Source of the DNA: Terriglobus roseus
Lineage (GTDB): Bacteria; Acidobacteriota; Terriglobia; Terriglobales; Acidobacteriaceae
DNA: 64,000 nucleotides
Direction of reading: 5' to 3'
Assembly (NCBI RefSeq): GCF_900105625.1
Contig: NZ_FNSD01000001.1
Location: 2,356,001-2,420,000, forward strand
Below are positions 58,392-64,000 of the stretch, piece after piece (position 1 is the first letter of the stretch; the number at the start of each line of letters is the position of its first letter). Below the pieces are notes generated by a model, which worked only from the letters and a program-made list of their open reading frames with translations, was not told the DNA's origin and ran no database searches. The translations under genes and the position numbers were made by a program.

Positions 58392-60458
58392 TTACTTCTC
58401 CGAAATGTTTTTTGCGCCGATCGCCTGTGCCTGCTTCCGCGCCACATCACCATCGGAGTGCTTCCCCGCCTGGTCGTCGAGCTTTGCAAGTTCGGTGTAC
58501 AGCATGGCGTTCAGAGACTGCAACCGGCTTTGACGATTGAGCAAATCCATCGCCTGCGCCGGTTGGCCGGTGGTGACAAGCGCCTCGGAGACCAGGGTCA
58601 GCGTTGCCATGTCCACGGCATCCCGGAAGGCCGGGCGTTCCACGAGTTGCGCCGTCTCATGGACCTTGTGCTGTTCAGCCAGCAATGTGGCGAGCCGGCC
58701 CAGGCTGCGGATGTTTTGTGGATGCAGATCAAGATCCTTCGTGAGGTAGGCGATCGCTGCATCGTTCGCTCCGCTGGCCTCTGCTGAAAGCGCGCGCTTC
58801 ATCTCTTCCTGCTGCGGTTCGGGCGGACCGTAGGCGGACCAGCCAGCCGTGGGAACCCCGGTTAGCTCGACGCGCAAGGTCATCGTGCCGAAGGCAGCGG
58901 GACTGCCGGGCTGCGTGGCACGGATGATGACGCGATAATTCCCAGGCTCGAGCCCTTCCGTGTGGAAGGTGTGGCCACTGACGAAGTTGCCACCCGCATC
59001 TGCATTCGACGGATCGACAGTCTCGTCTGCTTCATCCAGCGGCTTCGCGCCAGAGAGAGCCGAGCCGTAATAGAAGTGCATTGCAACGGGCTGCTTGTTC
59101 CATGCGCCGTCGGCATTGCGCGGCAGCCAGAGCTGGAAGACAGCCTGCAGCGGGTCGCCGGCGTGCAGTGAGATGGTGCCAACGCCTGCCGGGGCAAATC
59201 GGACCCCCGCGTAGGTGAAGGGCACACGCTGCCCGGCGATCTGGCCGGGACGACCTGCAAAGGCCACTGGATCTCCCATCGCGAGCGTCTTACCGCGAAC
59301 AGGAATGTTTACCGTGCTGGTGACGCGGTGCGCCTGCAGGTTGATGTTGTTCGTCAGCGTCGTCTGGACCACATACTTGCCCGGCTCCAGGGGAAGCTGG
59401 TCTTCTGCCGCAAAGACCTTGTGGCGTGCGACGTCCAGGGCTGCGGGCGATAGCGGCGCTGCGATGGTACTGACCGTGTCATATACAGCGCGGCCGTCTG
59501 CCGTTGTAATGTGCTGTTGCAGCGTCAGATCGTAGCCGGTACCGCCAGCCTTGCGCGCGCCGGCGATGCCCGCATCGGGATGCGCGAGCCGCACAAACAT
59601 ATCCGCCGTCGCATGTCCGTTTTCGTCCCGTATGACTGCGTACTTCACCTCGGGCGGAGCATCCTCCGACATGATGCTGGACGTCACCTTCTCGCGGCGA
59701 TTGCGGTTTACGCGCGCGATCTCCAAGGGATTGTCTGCAAGACCCCGGATGTTTGCCAGCAGCGCGTCCGACATCATGCTGGGCGAGAATTCCGCAAGAT
59801 TGACCGGCTCGGTGGGGATCAACGAAACAGCCGTGCGCGCCACTTCGCTGCCGAGTGCTTTCCGCAACTGCTGCAGGCTGCGGGCCTGATCATTGCCCGT
59901 TTCCAGACCGGTGATCAGGCGATTGGGGCCGTCCTGATAGGGCGAGTACAGAGCGTAGTCTTCGCCCGTGCTCCGCTTGTAGAACAGCACCGAAAAGTAG
60001 GACTGCAGCGCCGGCGTCGGCGATTGATAGAACCAGATGATGATGGGGCGGACGTTCGCCCGGCTGGGATAGGTAATCTTCTGCTTCGGCTCCCCCAGCG
60101 TGATCCAGATCATGCCCTGGTCGGTAGCCCAGCCATCGCGCGCTTCGTAGTTTCCAAAGTGCTCGTTTGCGTAGGCGAGGCGCTTATAGTGCTCCTCTTT
60201 GTAGGTGTTGATCTCCGAACCAGGATCCGGATTCCTCGAATCCCAGAAGCTCTTCATGAACGCGTCGCGCTCGGCATCCGTCTTCAGCGTCAGGAACTCT
60301 TCCCGCTCTGGACTTTCGATGATGTAGTTCACCTCCTGCGTCAGCCAGTGCCGATAGACCGGCGGCAAATTCTTCACGCTCACCGCATGGAGAGACGGGC
60401 TGACAAGCAGCAAGGCAACGAGGATGAGAAGGAGGGAGCGAAGACGGTACAAGGGCAC
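58392..60458 (-). CDS. Exported GWxTD-domain protein
   Basis: The 688-residue protein has a signal peptide (about 1-25), a domain carrying the GWxTD motif as GWATDQGMIWITLGEP (about 107-122), beta-rich middle regions (about 250-560) and a C-terminal TPR-like helical part (about 580-680; AIAYLTKDLDLHPQNIRSLGRLATLLAEQ). GWxTD proteins are widespread in Acidobacteriota, with no firmly known role. An ATG start is used; the RBS is modest (GGAG about 10 bp upstream). Confidence 0.85.
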   Translation of the reverse strand: MPLYRLRSLLLILVALLLVSPSLHAVSVKNLPPVYRHWLTQEVNYIIESPEREEFLTLKTDAERDAFMKSFWDSRNPDPGSEINTYKEEHYKRLAYANEHFGNYEARDGWATDQGMIWITLGEPKQKITYPSRANVRPIIIWFYQSPTPALQSYFSVLFYKRSTGEDYALYSPYQDGPNRLITGLETGNDQARSLQQLRKALGSEVARTAVSLIPTEPVNLAEFSPSMMSDALLANIRGLADNPLEIARVNRNRREKVTSSIMSEDAPPEVKYAVIRDENGHATADMFVRLAHPDAGIAGARKAGGTGYDLTLQQHITTADGRAVYDTVSTIAAPLSPAALDVARHKVFAAEDQLPLEPGKYVVQTTLTNNINLQAHRVTSTVNIPVRGKTLAMGDPVAFAGRPGQIAGQRVPFTYAGVRFAPAGVGTISLHAGDPLQAVFQLWLPRNADGAWNKQPVAMHFYYGSALSGAKPLDEADETVDPSNADAGGNFVSGHTFHTEGLEPGNYRVIIRATQPGSPAAFGTMTLRVELTGVPTAGWSAYGPPEPQQEEMKRALSAEASGANDAAIAYLTKDLDLHPQNIRSLGRLATLLAEQHKVHETAQLVERPAFRDAVDMATLTLVSEALVTTGQPAQAMDLLNRQSRLQSLNAMLYTELAKLDDQAGKHSDGDVARKQAQAIGAKNISEK

Positions 60459-60526
60459 TCCTGGCCGGGCGGGGAGGCCCTTGGCTCAAAGAAAATTATA
60501 GGCCGCTACGATGCGGGCAAAGAAAG

Positions 60527-60550
60527 CGGGAGAGCCCGAGGGCCCTCCCG
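60527..60550 (-). terminator. Terminator of TonB-dependent receptor 2
   Basis: Read on the minus strand, the CGGGAGGGCCC / GGGCTCTCCCG stem (one mismatch, 2-nt loop) is followed by CTTTCTTT. It is 26 bp after the receptor stop. Confidence 0.8.
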
Positions 60551-60576
60551 TTTTGACGTTCTGGTTTACAGGTTCG

Positions 60577-63500
60577 TTAGAACTCGTAGCGGACCGAACC
60601 ACGTGCGTAGAACGGAGCCTGGAAGCTGGTGGGACGGTTGTAATCCGCGTTGAGCGGCGGCGTGGAGCCGACGATCGGAGCGGACGAAGCGCCAAGCTGC
60701 GAGGTCTGGTTGCGTGCGGTCTGGAACTGGCTGTTCGTTACGTTGAACATATCCCAAGTGACGCGCAGACGGCTTGCTTCACCACCGATGTGACCGAGCG
60801 GCAAGGCGTACTCTGCGTGCATATCGAGCTGGGTGTTAGCAGGTGTACGACCAGCAACACCACGGCCACCAAGCGGCACTTCACCAGAGTTCTGGTAAGC
60901 CGGATGGATGCCGAGCACACTCAGGGGCACACCAGACTGACCGCGAGCTCCAAGGCCAAGCGTGAGGCCCTTCACAGCGTTGCTGATGAAGCTGTTCGTC
61001 GATCCGCCTGCGAAGCTGTAGCTCAAGAAGACGTTACCAACGGTGCGGCGATCCGAGCTAAGCGGGCCAGGGGTGAACTGGTCTCCGAGGAGGCCAAGCT
61101 TACCGGAGGTGAAGTCAAAGAGCGAGCTGATACCAGGATCCGACTGACCGTTGTCGTTACGGTATGCACCCTCGTAGTTACCGTACAGGTTGCCCCAGCG
61201 GAAGTTGGTCACGGCAAGCCAGTGGTTGCTGAAGCGCTTGTCGAGTTCGAACTCAACCGAGTTGAAGCGGCGAATCGGCTTGACAAAACCATCGGGGATA
61301 CCGTCGCCGCCGTTGGCATTGACAGCCGGGTTCGCTGCGTTGTCCGCGGTGTCGGGGTTCAGGATGCAGGCGCCACCGACAGGCTGGTTACGTCCGTTGA
61401 CGAAGATACCGCCCAGCGCTGCAGCCGTGTCGTTATCCGCCGTGCAACCAGCCACGGGAGCAACATACGCACCACCAACAGACCGTGCCTGTGCGGCGGC
61501 ATACTGAGCCGGCGTATAGGTGACTTCCTGCTCGTTGATCGCAATGTCGGTCTTCGGGCCAGGGTTGGTGATACCGCCGTTGAAGCCGCTCAGGATGTAA
61601 AAGCCTTCCGGCGACTGCGAACCCACGTCCTCGATGATGCGGCCGAGGCGGCGATCCGTGTAGCGAGCCTTGAATACGAGTGTCTTGCCAAGGGTGCGCT
61701 CGTAGCCAGCAACATACTCGTCTTCATACTCCTGCTTGGTGCCCGCGAGCACACCTTCTCCGCCCAGCGAATAGGTGGGCGCAGCGAAGTTGGTCGTCGA
61801 ACCGCCAGAGGTGCGGCGGGGCGTACCGTTCAGAGCATGAGCCTGATCCGGAATGATCGTGAAGGTTCCGGTGGCGGCGTTATAGGTCGGCGCAAACGCC
61901 ATGTTGTAGGAGTCGATTTCGCCGCCCAGCGAACGAATGGCGGCATCGAGCGGAGCAGCCCAGAAGTTGCGGCCGAAGTTGAAGAAGATCTTGCTCTTGC
62001 GATCGCCCATCGGGTCGATGTTGATACCAACACGGGGGGACCAGCTTGCGCCGTAGTTGTAGCTCTGCACGGGAGCCGTCATGCGCTGCTGTTCCCAGCG
62101 AACGCCCAGGTTCAACGTGATGAATTTGTTCATCTGGTAGACGTCTTCGCCGTAGGCCTGGTGATAACGGCCCTGCGCGAGGATGCTACGTCCAGCGTAC
62201 TGACCACGGGTCGAAGAAGCATAGACACTGACACCGTTGACGATTGGGCAGGCAGTGCAGGTGTGATCCGTAAGATCGCTGGAATTGATCGGTGCGATGT
62301 TGAACTGGCCATCGGTCAATACGCCGGTCGGAACGTAGCTCTTCTTTGCGACCGCGCCACCGAGATAGTTGGTGGTGACAACCGGGAACAGGTTACCCGA
62401 ACGCGTGGGGAAGTCAGCGAAGTTCGTGTGATCGTAGCCGTAGCCCACCGAGAAGGTGTGCGTACCGAATAGGTGCACAATCTTGGCCGTGTTGGCGGAA
62501 ATGCTGTAGGTGTTGTTCACCGAGGGCTCGTACGCGCCCAGGCCCGACGTCACAGACGCGCCGCCCGAAAAGGTGGGCACCGTGTTGGTGACGGCGTACT
62601 GGTTGAATGCCGGAATCTCAGAGAAGTGGTTGTGGTTGTACGAGTACGAAAGATCCACAGTCCAGGAGTTCGACAGTGCCGTATCCAGGCGCGCGAGTTC
62701 ATCCTGCGAACCGTAGTTCCAGGAGCTCTTGGTGGAGTTCGGGTCACCACTGGAAAGCGTGGAAGGAACCGTGTTGTGGCGCGAAGGATCGCCGAAAGCG
62801 GTGAGCTCCAGCGTGGTCCGCTCGCCCATCTTATAGGTGAGCTTGCCAGCGTAGTTCATACTGCTGGCGGTCGTCCCAAACGCACCCAGGGCGACGGATG
62901 CTGCGGGCGCATTGGGATTTGCCTGCACCATGCTGCGCGTCAGGGAAGGATCGAAGGCGCCGAAGAAGAACAGCTTGTCCTTCAGGTGCGGTACATAGCC
63001 ACCGATTTCGATTGCAGCGTCGAAGGCAGGGCTCGAGAGCGTCTGCGACGGTGTCGAAAGCTTGTAGCCGTACTGGTAGAACTGGCGGCGGCTTGCGTAA
63101 AACGCAGCCGGTGCGAAGTATGCAGACAGTGCGCCGTGGAAGGCGTTGCCACCCGACTTGGTCACGATCTGGACTATACCGCCGGTTGCCTTGCCGTACT
63201 GAGGCTCAAAGCCGTAGGTCTTGACGTCAACTTCCTTGATGAAGGCAAGGTTGATGCCGGTGCCGAGCGAGCCGTGATAGCGGTTGAAGGTACCGATCGA
63301 GCCGAATGCCTGGTCGGTGATGGTGACACCGTCCACAACATACAGGTTCTCAAGACCGGAAGCGCCGCCGATGGACGGGTTGTTCGCGCCGGGACCAACC
63401 TGGTTCGCCGAAGCGTTCACCTGGCCGGACTGCACACCGGGAGCAGCGTAGAAGATCGCCGTCACGTTACGGGGCATGGGAATCGCGTTGTAGAAGGTGT

Positions 63501-63936
63501 CGGTCAGCGTCGCGGTGATGGCGGTGCTTTCCGTATCGACCGGCACAGCCTCAGACGTAACCTGAACCGTCGTGGCCTCAGAGCCAACGTTCATCTTCAG
63601 GTTCAGCGAAGAGGTCGTGGAAACGTTCACTTCGTTGTGAACGGCGGTGGTCGTGCTGAAACCAGCCTGCTCAACCTTGACGTCATAGTAGCCGGGGCGC
63701 AGAGTGGTGGCGCCGAAGCGGCCGTTCTTGTCGGTCGTGGTCGTGATCGAACCCTGCGGACCCGTGATGGTCACCTTGGCGCCGACGATGGCCGCGCCGC
63801 TGGGGTCAGTCACGCTGCCGTTCAGGCCGCCGGTAACGGCGGACTGATCCTGCGCGAAGGCAGAGGAGGTGCAGAACACCGTTGGTGCAGAGATCAGGCA
63901 GGCTGCAAGCGCCAACCGTACGAATTGCTTGTTCAT
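60577..63936 (-). CDS. Oar-like TonB-dependent receptor with N-terminal carboxypeptidase-like domain
   Basis: The 1119-residue outer-membrane protein has a signal peptide (MNKQFVRLALAACLISAPTV...AFAQ), a carboxypeptidase-regulatory-like domain (about 35-120; LNGSVTDPSGAAIVGAKVTI, GRFGATTLRPGYYDVKV), a plug domain (about 130-270; IPMPRNVTAIFYAAPGVQ, LYVVDGVTITDQAF) and a barrel ending RYEF. It is only distantly similar to the 16.6-kb receptor, so probably has a different ligand. SD-like TGAGGA precedes the ATG at 63936; an in-frame ATG 17 codons upstream gives a non-signal leader and is rejected. Confidence 0.92.
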   Translation of the reverse strand: MNKQFVRLALAACLISAPTVFCTSSAFAQDQSAVTGGLNGSVTDPSGAAIVGAKVTITGPQGSITTTTDKNGRFGATTLRPGYYDVKVEQAGFSTTTAVHNEVNVSTTSSLNLKMNVGSEATTVQVTSEAVPVDTESTAITATLTDTFYNAIPMPRNVTAIFYAAPGVQSGQVNASANQVGPGANNPSIGGASGLENLYVVDGVTITDQAFGSIGTFNRYHGSLGTGINLAFIKEVDVKTYGFEPQYGKATGGIVQIVTKSGGNAFHGALSAYFAPAAFYASRRQFYQYGYKLSTPSQTLSSPAFDAAIEIGGYVPHLKDKLFFFGAFDPSLTRSMVQANPNAPAASVALGAFGTTASSMNYAGKLTYKMGERTTLELTAFGDPSRHNTVPSTLSSGDPNSTKSSWNYGSQDELARLDTALSNSWTVDLSYSYNHNHFSEIPAFNQYAVTNTVPTFSGGASVTSGLGAYEPSVNNTYSISANTAKIVHLFGTHTFSVGYGYDHTNFADFPTRSGNLFPVVTTNYLGGAVAKKSYVPTGVLTDGQFNIAPINSSDLTDHTCTACPIVNGVSVYASSTRGQYAGRSILAQGRYHQAYGEDVYQMNKFITLNLGVRWEQQRMTAPVQSYNYGASWSPRVGINIDPMGDRKSKIFFNFGRNFWAAPLDAAIRSLGGEIDSYNMAFAPTYNAATGTFTIIPDQAHALNGTPRRTSGGSTTNFAAPTYSLGGEGVLAGTKQEYEDEYVAGYERTLGKTLVFKARYTDRRLGRIIEDVGSQSPEGFYILSGFNGGITNPGPKTDIAINEQEVTYTPAQYAAAQARSVGGAYVAPVAGCTADNDTAAALGGIFVNGRNQPVGGACILNPDTADNAANPAVNANGGDGIPDGFVKPIRRFNSVEFELDKRFSNHWLAVTNFRWGNLYGNYEGAYRNDNGQSDPGISSLFDFTSGKLGLLGDQFTPGPLSSDRRTVGNVFLSYSFAGGSTNSFISNAVKGLTLGLGARGQSGVPLSVLGIHPAYQNSGEVPLGGRGVAGRTPANTQLDMHAEYALPLGHIGGEASRLRVTWDMFNVTNSQFQTARNQTSQLGASSAPIVGSTPPLNADYNRPTSFQAPFYARGSVRYEF

Positions 63937-64000
63937 CAATGGGGTCCTCAGAAAGAACGGATTGGTCGTGAGCGAAAGGGGGAACAACGTGGGCTCCCAT

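Noticed and set aside
60511-62472. 653-codon plus-strand frame
   Set aside because: Antisense to TonB-dependent receptor 2, whose domains are clear; no motif or SD in this frame.
1-64000. CRISPR array, prophage, transposon or defence island
   Set aside because: No regularly spaced repeats, no cas, integrase, transposase, phage or toxin-antitoxin gene was found in either strand.

Overview
The window looks like a chromosomal segment of an Acidobacteriota member, most likely Terriglobia/Acidobacteriaceae (Terriglobus-, Edaphobacter- or Granulicella-like). The reasons are: two very large TonB-dependent receptors with an N-terminal carboxypeptidase-like (Oar-type) domain; a VWA protein and a GWxTD-motif protein of kinds common in this phylum; MacB-type permeases encoded without an ATPase; an HpnI-like glycosyltransferase; high GC; and many small intergenic inverted repeats. 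The taxonomic call rests on recognised families, not on a marker-gene phylogeny. No phage, integrase, transposase, CRISPR array or plasmid gene is visible, so this is core/housekeeping DNA rather than an island.

Layout. 1-4.5 kb: 5' part of bamA (minus), a secreted beta-sandwich protein, RNase P RNA (rnpB), a DUF4126 membrane protein and an SPFH protein coupled to a 43-residue membrane ORF. 4.7-12.5 kb: Rieske oxygenase, tandem cyclophilin, NTF2-like protein, MBL hydrolase, TrmJ-like methyltransferase, a DPP-IV-type S9 peptidase and a lipoprotein. 12.6-16.3 kb: DtxR/MntR-type regulator with its own operator-like palindrome, Y-family polymerase, GT2 glycosyltransferase and a 2OG-Fe(II) oxygenase. 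16.6-20.4 kb: TonB-dependent receptor 1. 20.4-29.8 kb: Tat-exported Gfo/Idh/MocA oxidoreductase, secreted MBL protein, RNase R, HrpB helicase and a BI-1 family membrane protein, with large inverted-repeat elements between them. 30-36 kb: frameshifted tonB, tRNA-Cys, 1-Cys peroxiredoxin, PhzF protein, single-domain response regulator and RecG. 36-46 kb: tautomerase plus NatAB-like ABC exporter, M1 aminopeptidase, NAPE-PLD-like MBL enzyme, paired MacB-like permeases and HpnI-like transferase. 46-58 kb: two periplasmic lipoproteins (PpiC/SurA-like and DsbA-like), DUF4440 protein, molybdopterin oxidoreductase, VWA protein, SRAP protein, AIM24 protein, the divergent azoR/tetR pair, DoxX-like protein, nadD, AhpD-like protein and rsfS. 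58-64 kb: GWxTD protein and TonB-dependent receptor 2.

Several genes serve the cell envelope: BamA inserts outer-membrane proteins, the PpiC/SurA-like and DsbA-like lipoproteins and the tandem cyclophilin fold exported proteins, and the receptors depend on TonB energy. The one TonB gene here is interrupted by a one-base frameshift. RecG, RsfS and RNase R all carry unusual lysine/alanine-rich, histone-H1-like segments. Intergenic DNA carries a dispersed, mostly paired inverted-repeat family in two sequence subtypes. No clearly novel multi-gene defence or metabolic system was found; the most interesting items are the split tonB, the repeat family, the coupled small ORF, the lysine-rich segments and several precise operator palindromes.
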